A stretch of 12,848 nucleotides of DNA, taken from Bacillota bacterium (lineage in GTDB: Bacteria; Bacillota_B; Desulfitobacteriia; Desulfitobacteriales; Desulfitobacteriaceae). Position numbers and translations under genes: made by a program. The notes under the pieces were generated by a model. The model was not told the DNA's origin. It ran no database searches and worked only from the letters and a program-made list of their open reading frames with translations. The stretch lies in the NCBI GenBank assembly GCA_021779415.1, contig JAJYAS010000029.1:1-12848 (forward strand), read 5' to 3'. Shown here in pieces: positions 1-7,240 of this stretch. Each line of letters begins with the position of its first letter. The first letter of the stretch is position 1.

Positions 1-28
1 AGTCAATGGTAAAAGATACAACGCAGCT

Positions 29-79
29 GATTATAAAGAAGGCGCCCGTCAATTTCTGACGAGCGCCTTCTTTATAATC
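29..79. terminator. Long terminator hairpin after the mutase operon
   Basis: A perfect 17-bp stem (29-45 with 63-79) contains an inner 5-bp stem (47-51 with 57-61) and a 5-base loop. The GC-rich core is GGCGC/GCGCC, and the outer arms carry A-rich and T-rich stretches on either side, so it could stop transcription from both strands. It begins 11 bases after the stop of the mutase small subunit and is the likely end of that minus-strand operon. The T-run lies inside the stem rather than after it, which is typical of bidirectional terminators. Confidence 0.85.
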
Positions 80-90
80 CCTTATGTCTG

Positions 91-507
91 TCAACCAACT
101 TCATCTTTACCCGCTAACTTCTCGTTAATCCAGCTCACAATCTCAGTTGTGGTTGCACCCGGGGTAAATAACGCCTCCGCGTGCCCATCATCGATAAGAG
201 AAACGATATCTTCCTCAGGAATTGTCCCCCCGCCCATCAGTAAAATGTCTTCAGCATTCTGCTCTTTCAGTAGTTCCTTGATTCTCGGAAAGATCGTCAT
301 GTGCGCTCCAGACAGAACACTGATTCCAATTAAATCGACATCCTCTTGGATCGCCGCTTCCACGATTTGTTCTGGAGTTTGATGCAGTCCGGAGTATATG
401 ACTTCCATTCCGGCATCACGCAGTGCCCGGGCTATCACTTTAGCACCCCGGTCATGTCCGTCCAATCCCGGTTTACCCACTAGGACACGTATTCGAGTCT
501 TATTCAT
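91..507 (-). CDS. Methylmalonyl-CoA mutase, small B12-binding subunit
   Basis: This is the cobalamin-binding subunit of a two-chain methylmalonyl-CoA mutase. It holds adenosylcobalamin against the catalytic barrel encoded just upstream. Seen in the protein: the base-off/His-on motif GLDGHDRG near the N-terminus, where the His ligates cobalt, then SVLSGAH in the middle and LLMGGGTIP towards the C-terminus, the three signatures of the Rossmann-like B12 domain. The frame is open from a GTG at 522, but an in-frame ATG at 507 sits 6 bases after GGAGGG and is the better start, giving 138 residues. That is the usual size of stand-alone subunits such as IcmB or archaeal MutB C-domains. It is last in the operon, 21 bases after the large subunit, and is followed by a strong terminator. 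Confidence 0.93.
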   Translation of the reverse strand: MNKTRIRVLVGKPGLDGHDRGAKVIARALRDAGMEVIYSGLHQTPEQIVEAAIQEDVDLIGISVLSGAHMTIFPRIKELLKEQNAEDILLMGGGTIPEEDIVSLIDDGHAEALFTPGATTTEIVSWINEKLAGKDEVG

Positions 508-528
508 AACGTTCCCTCCCACACTGTT

Positions 529-2166
529 CTAAAATACGGCTTGTTCCCGATACTCCCCAAAGACTTCTTTGAGGACTGCTATCATCTCACCCTCAGTAGC
601 ATAGGCCCGTACTGCGTCCATAATCTTCGGAATCAGATTATCGGATCCTTGAGCTGCAACCTTCAAATCTGCCAACGTCGTCTGTACCCTGATGTTATCC
701 CTGCTTTGTTTTAAAGCGGTAAGCCTGCTTACTTGGGAGCGCTCGACTTCAGGGTCAATTTTCAATAAATCAATCTTGTCCTTTTCCTCATTGACAAAGT
801 CATTAATACCTACAATAATCCGGTCTTTACTTTCAATCTCTTGTTGATAGCGGTAAGCTGCATCCGCAATTTCCTGCTGGAAGAAATTCTCTCGAATCGC
901 ACCCAGAACCCCACCCAATTCATCAATTTTACGGAAATACTCTTCAGCGCCTTCTTCCATTTGATTGGTAAAAGTCTCCACGAAATACGAACCAGCCAGA
1001 GGATCGATGGTATTTACGACACCCGTTTCATAGGCCAAAACTTGTTGCGTTCGAAGAGCAATCTGAACTGCTTTTTCCGAGGGCAACGCCAAGACTTCGT
1101 CCATGGAATTTGTGTGTAACGATTGGGTTCCCCCTAAAACGGCAGCCATCGCTTGATAAGCTGTTCGCACGATGTTATTTTCCGGTTGTGGACCCGTGAG
1201 GGAACACCCCGCGGTTTGGGTATGGAACCGTAGGAGTAGGCTCTCTTCCTTTTTCGCTCCATACTTTTCCTTCATATGACGTGCCCAGATCCGGCGAGCA
1301 GCACGATACTTCGCAATTTCTTCGAAGAAATCCGTATGTGAATTAAAGAAGAAGGATAGCCGTGGAGCAAAGTCATCCACATCCAAACCCGCTTTAATGC
1401 CTGCCTCAACATAAGCAAATCCATCAGCGAGAGTGAAGGCCAATTCTTGCAATGCCGTTGCCCCAGCTTCCCGAATATGGTAGCCGCTAATGCTAATGGT
1501 ATTCCACTTGGGCACATTATCTTTGGAAAACTTGAAAATATCCGTTATCAGACGCATCGATGGATCTGGAGGGAATATCCAGGACTTTTGGGCAATATAT
1601 TCCTTCAAAATATCATTTTGAATTGTTCCGGTTAACTTATTAGCGGGAATACCCTGCTTCTCTGCGGCAACAACATACATGGACCAAATAATAGAAGCAG
1701 GCGCATTGATCGTCATGGAGGTACTAACCTTATCAAGTGAAATATCTTTGAACAAGGTTTCCATATCTTGAAGCGAATCGATTGCCACCCCAACCCGTCC
1801 AACTTCTCCATAGGCACGCGGGTGATCCGAATCATACCCCATGATCGTAGGCATATCAAAAGCCACACTCAAACCAGTTTGCCCTTGACTGAGTAAATAC
1901 TTATACCTCTCATTTGATTCTATGGCTGTGGCAAACCCCGCAAACATCCGCATCGTCCAGAGTCGCCCTCTATACATATTGGGCCGAACTCCGCGTGTAT
2001 AGGGATACTCGCCAGGATTCCCCAAATCTCGTTCGTACTCAATGTCCGCTGTATGCCCCGGTGCATAAAGCGGATCGATCGGAATACTACACACCGTGGA
2101 GCACGGTCCTTTTGGTTCCCTCTGAGCGTCATAGTTCGCTTTCCAGCGCAAGAAGTTATCACTCAT
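529..2166 (-). CDS. Methylmalonyl-CoA mutase, large catalytic subunit
   Basis: This is the TIM-barrel catalytic subunit of adenosylcobalamin-dependent methylmalonyl-CoA mutase (methylmalonyl-CoA <-> succinyl-CoA). It is about 545 residues and lacks the fused B12 domain, which is a separate gene downstream. Acyl-CoA mutase hallmarks are visible: [33 protein letters not shown] and [11 protein letters not shown]. The residues that, from memory of the Propionibacterium enzyme, select methylmalonyl-CoA appear conserved: Tyr in RPNMYRGR (about residue 65) and Arg in PDPSMRLI (about 205). Isobutyryl-CoA mutases carry Phe and Gln there. The catalytic His lies in SGYH. The frame is open to an ATG at 2175 that overlaps the meaB stop as ATGA, but GGAGG touches that ATG directly. 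The ATG at 2166 has a 9-base spacing and is preferred. Succinyl-CoA metabolism or propionate formation are likely roles. Confidence 0.95.
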   Translation of the reverse strand: MSDNFLRWKANYDAQREPKGPCSTVCSIPIDPLYAPGHTADIEYERDLGNPGEYPYTRGVRPNMYRGRLWTMRMFAGFATAIESNERYKYLLSQGQTGLSVAFDMPTIMGYDSDHPRAYGEVGRVGVAIDSLQDMETLFKDISLDKVSTSMTINAPASIIWSMYVVAAEKQGIPANKLTGTIQNDILKEYIAQKSWIFPPDPSMRLITDIFKFSKDNVPKWNTISISGYHIREAGATALQELAFTLADGFAYVEAGIKAGLDVDDFAPRLSFFFNSHTDFFEEIAKYRAARRIWARHMKEKYGAKKEESLLLRFHTQTAGCSLTGPQPENNIVRTAYQAMAAVLGGTQSLHTNSMDEVLALPSEKAVQIALRTQQVLAYETGVVNTIDPLAGSYFVETFTNQMEEGAEEYFRKIDELGGVLGAIRENFFQQEIADAAYRYQQEIESKDRIIVGINDFVNEEKDKIDLLKIDPEVERSQVSRLTALKQSRDNIRVQTTLADLKVAAQGSDNLIPKIMDAVRAYATEGEMIAVLKEVFGEYREQAVF

Positions 2167-2171
2167 CTTAC

Positions 2172-3116
2172 TCATCCTCCTTTAAAACGCTCATCCCATA
2201 ACAACTTAGCTAGTTCGTAGGGATCTTCACTGTCTAAACTTCCCCATTTTAGAGTTGCAGCTTCCCATACCTTCTCGAAAGCTGCACGAGTTTCATCTTC
2301 CCATTGACGCCATACTTCCAGTCGGAGACGTTCTTTGCGGTGCTCATCTCTCTGCCCAGATTCGAGCAAATATGCGCGATGGGCCTCAATCTTTTCGTAT
2401 AATAAGTCCAATCCGTTTTCGCTAATGACACTGGTTAAAACGACAGGCGGTCGCCAAGACTTTCCATCACAACTCAAGTTCAACATCATTTCGATGTCGT
2501 TCTTCATGCGTTCGGCCCCTGGCAAATCCGATTTATTAATAACGAACACATCCGCGACTTCCATAATTCCAGCTTTGATGGCCTGAATTCCGTCCCCTGT
2601 TCCGGGGTTAAGCACCACCACGACGGTATCTGCCATCTGCATAATTTCAAGTTCGGACTGACCTACTCCCACCGTTTCTAAAAGGAGTCGTCCATACCCT
2701 CCACCCTCTAAAATGCGCAATATATCGGATGTTGAACGCGTCACCCCTCCAAGGTGTCCACGAGTTCCCATGCTTCGAATAAAGACATCTCTGTCTGTCC
2801 CATGGGCTTGCATCCGAATCCTATCCCCCAAAATGGCCCCGCCAGTATACGGGCTACTGGGATCGACTGCTACAATCCCCACTCTCTCGTCTTTAGCACG
2901 ATAAAGTTTAGTCAAGGCTTCAACCAACGAGCTTTTCCCCGCGCCCGGAGGACCCGTTATGCCAACGACCATTTGATGTCCAGTTTGTTTTAAGACAGCA
3001 CGCATAATATACGCTCGCTCAACCCCGTCTTCAACCCATGATATGAGTTTAGCGGTTGCTCTACGATCTCGTTCAAAAAGGCGTGCTATCCATTGATCAA
3101 GTGCTTCCCTGTTCAA
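2172..3116 (-). CDS. meaB: MeaB/ArgK-type GTPase, mutase chaperone
   Basis: This P-loop GTPase of the MeaB/MMAA family gates delivery of adenosylcobalamin to methylmalonyl-CoA mutase and helps remove inactivated cofactor. Seen: Walker [10 protein letters not shown] (about residues 55-63), the family motif ETVGVGQSE, and the guanine-specificity motif NKSD, in a 314-residue protein of normal family length. The start appears to be TTG at 3116, whose bases overlap the TGA of the upstream adenosyltransferase (TTGA). The residues after it ([18 protein letters not shown]) match the usual helical N-terminus, and the next in-frame Met is about 38 residues further in. The weak upstream GGGATGGAA suggests translational coupling. 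The gene ends at the start of the mutase large subunit. Older annotations call the family an arginine/ornithine transport ATPase, which the context does not support. Confidence 0.93.
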   Translation of the reverse strand: MNREALDQWIARLFERDRRATAKLISWVEDGVERAYIMRAVLKQTGHQMVVGITGPPGAGKSSLVEALTKLYRAKDERVGIVAVDPSSPYTGGAILGDRIRMQAHGTDRDVFIRSMGTRGHLGGVTRSTSDILRILEGGGYGRLLLETVGVGQSELEIMQMADTVVVVLNPGTGDGIQAIKAGIMEVADVFVINKSDLPGAERMKNDIEMMLNLSCDGKSWRPPVVLTSVISENGLDLLYEKIEAHRAYLLESGQRDEHRKERLRLEVWRQWEDETRAAFEKVWEAATLKWGSLDSEDPYELAKLLWDERFKGG

Positions 3117-3631
3117 AATTCCATCCCTGCCTTTGCTTCGACCCCTCGTTGATAAGCATGCCTTTGTTCAGTCATTTCGGTGACGGTATCCGCGATTTCC
3201 ACAATCTCAGGTGCGGCATATCGACCCGTCAAAACCAAATTGAGATGAAGTGGTCGCTGTCGGACTAATTCTAAGACTTGGGCAACAGTTATTAATCGAT
3301 AGGCCACTGCGACTAAAATTTCATCAAGAACAATAAGATCAAACTTATCCTCTTCGAACCAACGCCTTGCAAGATTAAGCCCATCTTGAGCCATTTGAAT
3401 ATCAATGGGATCAGGATTTTCATACGATACAAAGGATTTCTGTCCCGATTGAACCAATGTAAAATTGGGTAACAGGGAGGATATCTTTACTTCTCCGTAA
3501 TCCTTACTCCCTTTCATGAATTGTAGAAATCCAACGGTCTGGTTGTGACCAAGGGCTCTCATACTCAACCCCAAAGCAGCGGTGGTCTTCCCCTTCCCAT
3601 TCCCTGTATAAACAAGTATAAGTCCTGACAT
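3113..3631 (-). CDS. Cob(I)alamin adenosyltransferase, BtuR/CobO type
   Basis: This enzyme transfers the 5'-deoxyadenosyl group of ATP to the Co(I) corrinoid to make adenosylcobalamin. The 172-residue protein has the family's P-loop GNGKGKTTAALG near residues 10-21, a Walker B-like strand DLIVLDEI, the strand LVLTGRYA, and the conserved C-terminal block [21 protein letters not shown], so it is complete. It is the first gene of the operon and overlaps meaB by 4 bases, suggesting that it makes cofactor for the mutase rather than serving only general B12 synthesis. The start is unusual: AAGGAGG ends one base before the ATG, too close to work normally. A G-run (3641-3646) 9 bases upstream may serve instead. 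No B12 riboswitch is visible upstream. Confidence 0.92.
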   Translation of the reverse strand: MSGLILVYTGNGKGKTTAALGLSMRALGHNQTVGFLQFMKGSKDYGEVKISSLLPNFTLVQSGQKSFVSYENPDPIDIQMAQDGLNLARRWFEEDKFDLIVLDEILVAVAYRLITVAQVLELVRQRPLHLNLVLTGRYAAPEIVEIADTVTEMTEQRHAYQRGVEAKAGMEF

Positions 3632-3960
3632 ACCTCCTTACCCCCCTTCTCTCTAAAGATTGTTAAATCCTTATCCTCCTCGTTTAATATTTCTGAATTA
3701 ATAACAAATTCTATATATTCTTAACATTACCTCCTTTGTGAAAAATTTATTTTTGGAAATCTATTTTGAAACCGTAACTCGTAATTATTTATGTATGTCT
3801 TAACTGAAATATCCCTTCTTTGATATGGAGAACAGCTCTACTCTAATTCACAACTTTCTAAGGTTCTCTTAAGTTTTATGGTGTAGACTAAATCTTGTGA
3901 TTCTAGACCCTAAGGTCAATCGAACATAGCACTTATTTGATTTGAAGGGAGCTTTACCTT
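3632..3960. other. Divergent intergenic region with several SD-like sites
   Basis: This 329-base AT-rich region separates the minus-strand mutase operon from a small plus-strand gene. On the minus strand it holds three purine-rich SD-like sites: AAAGGAGG (3737-3730), GAGGAGG (3681-3675) and AAGGAGG (3639-3633). The first precedes a nine-codon open frame. On the plus strand there are TAAG-containing direct repeats about 11 bases apart, a possible -10 (TAGACT), and AAGGGAG before the small gene. I saw no convincing sigma-70 promoter for the mutase operon and no B12 riboswitch core. Confidence 0.6.
3856..3889 (+). promoter_or_regulatory. Possible response-regulator repeats and -10 element
   Basis: Two half-sites of the form TAAG-N-TT (3858-3865 and 3869-3876) repeat with an 11-base period. 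A TAGACT hexamer (3884-3889) lies a few bases downstream. Direct repeats one helical turn apart are the usual layout of OmpR/PhoB-family operators. The next plus-strand gene begins at 3961, which leaves a ~65-base leader. No regulator is encoded nearby and the -10 match is modest, so this is a weak call. Confidence 0.3.
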
Positions 3961-4089
3961 ATGCGATTTTCGACAGGGCTATTAGACTGGTTATTTGGAG
4001 AGAAAATCATACTTCAAGGACCTGATGAAAAAGGGAATATTGTCAAATGCAAGGTCACTAAAAAATGGCTTGAGCAAGTGCAAGTATAA
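3961..4089 (+). CDS. Small protein, 42 residues, unknown function
   Basis: I do not recognise this short gene. It begins with ATG 11 bases after AAGGGAG and encodes 42 residues, starting MRFSTGLLDWLFGEK and ending KKWLEQVQV. The middle is polar and lysine-rich (GPDEKGNIVKCKVTKKW) with one Cys. The N-terminus is short and moderately hydrophobic but is not a full membrane helix or signal peptide. In favour of a real gene are the ribosome binding site, a stop followed 17 bases later by a perfect 15-bp terminator stem, and codon use that looks protein-like. It converges on the PAS-like gene at 4167-4403. The strand pattern in the second half could be a small beta fold, but that is a guess. Confidence 0.6.
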   Translation: MRFSTGLLDWLFGEKIILQGPDEKGNIVKCKVTKKWLEQVQV

Positions 4090-4106
4090 GCTGCCACAAC
4101 AAAAAG

Positions 4107-4147
4107 CCCTAGAACAGTAGCCACGCGTTCACGCTACTGTTCTAGGG
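4107..4147. terminator. Bidirectional terminator, 15-bp perfect stem
   Basis: Arms 4107-4121 and 4133-4147 pair perfectly (CCCTAGAACAGTAGC) around an 11-base loop. On the minus strand the stem is followed by CTTTTTG (from the A-run 4101-4105), a good U-tract. On the plus strand it is followed by a weaker T-rich stretch (TCCTTATCTTTT). It separates the plus-strand 42-residue gene from the convergent minus-strand PAS-like gene and is probably also the end of the sigma-factor transcript. Confidence 0.85.
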
Positions 4148-4166
4148 TCCTTATCTTTTCCTAAGA

Positions 4167-4403
4167 CTAGACTCCTCTAATCCTTGGTTCCAACAAACTT
4201 AGAGCTTTTCTGCCAAGCCTTGTAACTGTTCCGCCGTTTGGGCGAGAGATTGAATCTAGAAAATTAGTTAGCATCCCTAATCCAATTAAGTGAGCTGCAA
4301 CTGGATTACAATAACAGACTAAATCTTGATCATTAATCACAATAATACCAGCGTTAATCGCTTGAAAAACATAATCCAATTCAATTATCTGGTTCGGTTT
4401 CAT
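4167..4403 (-). CDS. Short PAS-like protein, possibly a regulator remnant
   Basis: The first ~42 of 78 residues read like the start of a PAS sensor domain, with a helix (ELDYVFQAINAGIIVIND) and then DLVCYCNPVAAHLIGL, the pattern seen at the N-terminus of PAS-containing sigma-54 activators and histidine kinases. The remaining 36 residues (ending LLEPRIRGV) do not continue the fold. The other frames there are interrupted by stops, so this may be a decayed gene rather than a single frameshift. AGAGGGG precedes the ATG by 5 bases, so it could be translated. It lies 65 bases downstream of the membrane-protein gene with no terminator between, so it may be the tail gene of the sigma operon. Function not assigned. 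Confidence 0.5.
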   Translation of the reverse strand: MKPNQIIELDYVFQAINAGIIVINDQDLVCYCNPVAAHLIGLGMLTNFLDSISRPNGGTVTRLGRKALSLLEPRIRGV

Positions 4404-4468
4404 GCGTACCCCTCTCTTTTTGCAGCATTCCCTCTTATCCTTTGGGTATACAAAACTAACGCTCTGAT

Positions 4469-5338
4469 CTATACTAATTTCTTTGGTCGCCTATACCGCA
4501 ACCAAAGGAGCGTCCAGACGAGCCCTAGCCCCATGATTCCTGCCCCTACTAAGAAGAGAATCCCGATCAATGGAAGATTGACTAAGGCCACGAAAAAGAT
4601 TGCTTCAATTAGAAGGCTCGTCAATACTGGGTATTCTAATAGTTTTACGGACAACCACTTCTCCCCTATATATTCCATGATCGGAACGATGCCAAAAACG
4701 ACAGCTATTAGGTTGGCAATAAGCAACAAAAAAGCCAGAGGGATACCGATCACGGTCAGAGAGAGAAGTATAATGAGGGCAAGGCAAACCAGCGAGACAG
4801 CCGTACCAATCCCAAATATGCGGGTAGCAGAAGAAGCTAACAACTCTTCACATCGTCTCGAGTATTGTCTTAGGTAATTTCTCAGCAGAAAGCCTAAACA
4901 AGTGAGCAAAATAATCCCCAACAAACTCCCCATAAACCTTAAAAACCAAAATCCAGCCACCACCGCTCCTGCAAGCAAAAAGTTATTGATGAGTTTCAAG
5001 GAGAAATTCAAGGCCAAAATACCCTTTTTAGCTGGTCTTTGGGAGGAATTATGCACATCTCCACCTAGATCGATGACCAAATCAACTTGAGAATCTGGTT
5101 CAAGATAAGTATCCCCATTGATGACGAGAACAATATCCTTAACCGTGCCACCAATTCGGGCATCAGAACCCACCGCCAGGACATTCTCAATTATCTGTCC
5201 TCGGGGAACCACAACCGGATCCCCCCCCATCTGAGTGAGCAACGTATCTGCAAAAGCTGACAACGGCGCCATCATCAGAAAGATCCCCGTCAGAAAAGCT
5301 AACATTATTAACTGGCCTTTTTTTTTCTTCTTCATCAT
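4469..5338 (-). CDS. Exported membrane protein with bactofilin-like segment
   Basis: The 289-residue protein has a Lys-rich start and hydrophobic stretch (residues 9-30, ending SAFA), consistent with a signal peptide or N-terminal anchor. An extracytoplasmic segment (about 38-95) follows with short repeating beta motifs (RGQIIENVLAVGSDARIGG, VLVINGDTYLEPDSQ) like bactofilin/polymer-forming domains. The C-terminal half is very hydrophobic, with about four to six membrane segments (roughly 118-155, 173-222, 237-281). The exact role is unknown. Its ATG overlaps the anti-sigma stop (ATGA), with GAGGAGG 7-8 bases upstream inside the anti-sigma gene, so the two are translationally coupled. A role in sensing or responding to envelope stress alongside the sigma/anti-sigma pair is inferred from this linkage. 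Confidence 0.85.
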   Translation of the reverse strand: MMKKKKKGQLIMLAFLTGIFLMMAPLSAFADTLLTQMGGDPVVVPRGQIIENVLAVGSDARIGGTVKDIVLVINGDTYLEPDSQVDLVIDLGGDVHNSSQRPAKKGILALNFSLKLINNFLLAGAVVAGFWFLRFMGSLLGIILLTCLGFLLRNYLRQYSRRCEELLASSATRIFGIGTAVSLVCLALIILLSLTVIGIPLAFLLLIANLIAVVFGIVPIMEYIGEKWLSVKLLEYPVLTSLLIEAIFFVALVNLPLIGILFLVGAGIMGLGLVWTLLWLRYRRPKKLV

Positions 5339-5838
5339 GACAACACCTCCTCAAATTGAAATCCTTTGAACAAAGCTCGTAGGAAGTACACACCAAGGAC
5401 CGCGAGGAAAACTACGGCCAATGCGATCCCCAGCCCAAGTACCGGAGGCATAACAAGCGTGATGAGTGTCAACCAGGTATGCATTAATACGGAGGTTGTC
5501 TTATAAAACAAGCGGAGTACACTCAGCAAAAACGGAGAGAATAGTGAAAGGATTGGAACCACCAGAACGATAAGTGCAAGACCAGTCCAGCGTACTTGCT
5601 TGTGAGCCATTCTGTGCTCTTTCCGGATCGAGGCCAATATTCGTTCTTCCAAATCAGAGGGAACAGGAATACTGTTCATAGCTTGTTTGATTTGGAAGCT
5701 AAGCTCCTGAAGTTCATCAGCCCATCCTTGGCAATCCGGACAAGACAGCAAATGATCCCTAATTATCGTTTCTTTTAAGACCGGCAATTCCCCATCAAGA
5801 TATTCAGAAATCTGGGACGTGCATTCAGAACAATTCAT
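5335..5838 (-). CDS. Zinc-finger (ZAS/zf-HC2) anti-sigma factor, membrane-bound
   Basis: This protein is predicted to bind and hold the ECF sigma factor encoded just upstream until a signal releases it. The N-terminal cytoplasmic domain has the zinc-binding anti-sigma signature His29-x3-Cys33-x2-Cys36, plus Cys3 and Cys6 that may complete the site. After a linker come membrane segments at about 86-110 and 123-153. There is almost no extracytoplasmic domain, so a partner such as the downstream membrane protein may be the sensor. Length (167) is normal for the family. AAAGGAG precedes the ATG by 7-8 bases, and the gene begins 20 bases after the sigma stop. Confidence 0.92.
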   Translation of the reverse strand: MNCSECTSQISEYLDGELPVLKETIIRDHLLSCPDCQGWADELQELSFQIKQAMNSIPVPSDLEERILASIRKEHRMAHKQVRWTGLALIVLVVPILSLFSPFLLSVLRLFYKTTSVLMHTWLTLITLVMPPVLGLGIALAVVFLAVLGVYFLRALFKGFQFEEVLS

Positions 5839-5858
5839 GTTTTTCGCTCCTTTACCGT

Positions 5859-6374
5859 TTAATCCGAAAGAATCTTGCGTAGTTGCACCCTCGCACCATG
5901 AATTCTGGATTTTACTGTTCCTAGGGGAATAGAGAGCATGTTTGCAATTTCCTGATAATCATAGCCCTGCCATTCTCTGAGCATTAATGCTTCTCTATAC
6001 TCTGGAATCAATTGTTGGACAGCCTCTTGCATCTCTAACCGCTGATCCCATTTTTGAGGGTTTTTCTCCAGGATCAGGTCTAATTCCGCGTCAGGAATCG
6101 GGGTCGGTTTCTGTTTTCTTAACCGGTCTAAGCAACTGTTGGTAATTATCCGCTTGAACCAAGAATTAAACGCTCGTACATCCTGTAAATCACTAATTGA
6201 GCGATAAACTTTCAGAAAGATCTCCTGCGCGACGTCTTCTGCTTCATGTCCATCGTGCAATAGTACCAACGCAGTGCGATAAACATAAGGGGTATATTGC
6301 TTAAGCAAGCGGGAAAATGCTTCCTCATTTCCTGAACGAACGCTTTCAATCAACTCTAACTCTGTCATGTTCAC
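5859..6374 (-). CDS. ECF-type RNA polymerase sigma factor
   Basis: This 171-residue extracytoplasmic-function sigma factor has region 2 at about residues 20-90, with the core-binding/-10 motif HEAEDVAQEIFLKVYR, and region 4 at about 118-168, with a helix-turn-helix containing YQEIANMLSIPLGTVKSRIHGAR. There is no region 1 or 3, as expected for ECF members. It starts at GTG 6374 or ATG 6368 (protein MNMTELEL). The only SD-like AGAGGGG is 13 bases before the GTG and, closer, precedes a mini-frame ATG-CTG-TGA that overlaps the GTG. An ECF-type promoter points towards it from about 150 bases upstream, implying autoregulation. The next gene encodes its probable anti-sigma factor. Confidence 0.94.
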   Translation of the reverse strand: MNMTELELIESVRSGNEEAFSRLLKQYTPYVYRTALVLLHDGHEAEDVAQEIFLKVYRSISDLQDVRAFNSWFKRIITNSCLDRLRKQKPTPIPDAELDLILEKNPQKWDQRLEMQEAVQQLIPEYREALMLREWQGYDYQEIANMLSIPLGTVKSRIHGARVQLRKILSD

Positions 6375-6531
6375 AGCATCAGTTCGTCCCCTCTTAGCAA
6401 ATTCCTCGCAGTTGTATCTCCGTTCAACCCAATTCTACTTTACCATCATATCATGTCCATTAATGAAACGCTTTCTATAATCGAACCACCTGAGTTATTA
6501 ATAATGTCTTGTCATAATCCTCAAATAGTAA

Positions 6532-6556
6532 GACGAAGAAACTTTATAAAAAGTTC
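6532..6556 (-). promoter_or_regulatory. ECF-type promoter for the sigma operon
   Basis: Read on the minus strand: -35 GAACT (6556-6552), 16-base spacer, -10 CGTC (6535-6532). This fits the GAAC-N16-CGTC form of ECF promoters such as those of B. subtilis SigM/SigW. The start point would be near 6525, giving a ~150-base leader before the sigma gene. The -35 is back to back with that of the plus-strand promoter, sharing the palindrome GTTCGCGAAC (6553-6562). Confidence 0.75.
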
Positions 6557-6558
6557 GC

Positions 6559-6584
6559 GAACCTTTTGCAAAGCAACTTCGTCT
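6559..6584 (+). promoter_or_regulatory. ECF-type promoter for the PAP2 phosphatase gene
   Basis: -35 GAACC (6559-6563), a 16-base spacer containing a T-run right after the -35, then -10 CGTCT (6580-6584). This is very close to the known ECF promoter form. The start point would be near 6590, about 42 bases before the PAP2 ATG. The two divergent promoters are exactly symmetric around 6557.5, and AGACGAAG (6531-6538) and CTTCGTCT (6577-6584) are perfect mirror blocks. Confidence 0.8.
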
Positions 6585-6631
6585 CTATATGTGGAAGGCA
6601 ATCCAGTTCCCAAATATAAGGAGGATATATC

Positions 6632-7237
6632 ATGAATTCATTCGATCTCTTTGGCTACCATTTGATCAACCAGTGGGCAGGACATGTACCCTTACTCGAT
6701 AAATTTATGTCCTTTACCGCTCAATACGCCTTGGAACTCTACGGTCTTTTGTTTCTGGTTGCTTGGTTTACCATGCCCGAATCTGAGGGTAACCGTCGAC
6801 ACGCCCTGATCGTGGCGGGCTTTTCCGGAATACTCGCCTTACTGATGAATGTTCTCATATCTCATGTTTGGTTTCGACCCCGTCCCTTTGTTTCCCTCCC
6901 TAAAGGATCGTTCACCCAACTCATTCCTCACTCGATTGATGCCTCGTTTCCCAGTGATCATGTCTCGGGCAGTTTCGCTTTCGCAGCAGGATCCTGGAAA
7001 AACTCTGATCGTTGGGTAAGTTATAGCTTTACCACCTTAGCAATCCTTGTGGCAGTTGCCCGTGTCTACACTGGAGTTCATTGGCCTACAGACGTCATCG
7101 CCGGAGCCATCGTCGGACTTCTGAGCGCTCGAGTCATGTGGGCTGTTAGTCCTCTTTTAAAGCCCATAAGTCAATTGGGTATGCGTTTATTCCACTATGG
7201 TCCCTATGCCTTGGTCCCTTCGAACAAAGGAAAATAA
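6632..7237 (+). CDS. PAP2-family lipid phosphatase, BcrC/UppP-like
   Basis: This is a membrane phosphatase of the PAP2 superfamily, most likely an undecaprenyl-diphosphatase that recycles the cell-wall lipid carrier and can protect against bacitracin. All three phosphatase motifs are present: FRPRP (81-85), FPSDH (106-110) and ARVYTGVHWPTD (143-154) with the catalytic His150 and Asp154. About five to six hydrophobic helices fill the rest, and 201 residues is near BcrC length. AAGGAGG lies 7 bases before the ATG. It is driven by the ECF promoter upstream and followed by a terminator at 7241. Known B. subtilis parallels are the SigM/SigX-controlled bcrC. Another PAP2 substrate, such as phosphatidylglycerophosphate, remains possible. 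Confidence 0.9.
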   Translation: MNSFDLFGYHLINQWAGHVPLLDKFMSFTAQYALELYGLLFLVAWFTMPESEGNRRHALIVAGFSGILALLMNVLISHVWFRPRPFVSLPKGSFTQLIPHSIDASFPSDHVSGSFAFAAGSWKNSDRWVSYSFTTLAILVAVARVYTGVHWPTDVIAGAIVGLLSARVMWAVSPLLKPISQLGMRLFHYGPYALVPSNKGK

Positions 7238-7240
7238 TTC

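Noticed and set aside
3632..3960. B12 riboswitch upstream of the adenosyltransferase
   Set aside because: Looked for the conserved cobalamin riboswitch core (GCCACTG and AGCCGGGAACCGG-like boxes) on the minus strand; nothing similar is present.
4326..4877. 183-residue plus-strand frame opposite the membrane-protein gene
   Set aside because: Antisense shadow of a gene with signal peptide, membrane segments and translational coupling; no SD or family motif.
6464..6475. CcpA cre-like box in the sigma leader (TGAAACGCTTTC)
   Set aside because: One base short of the symmetric cre consensus, so the central CG is misplaced; not enough for a call.
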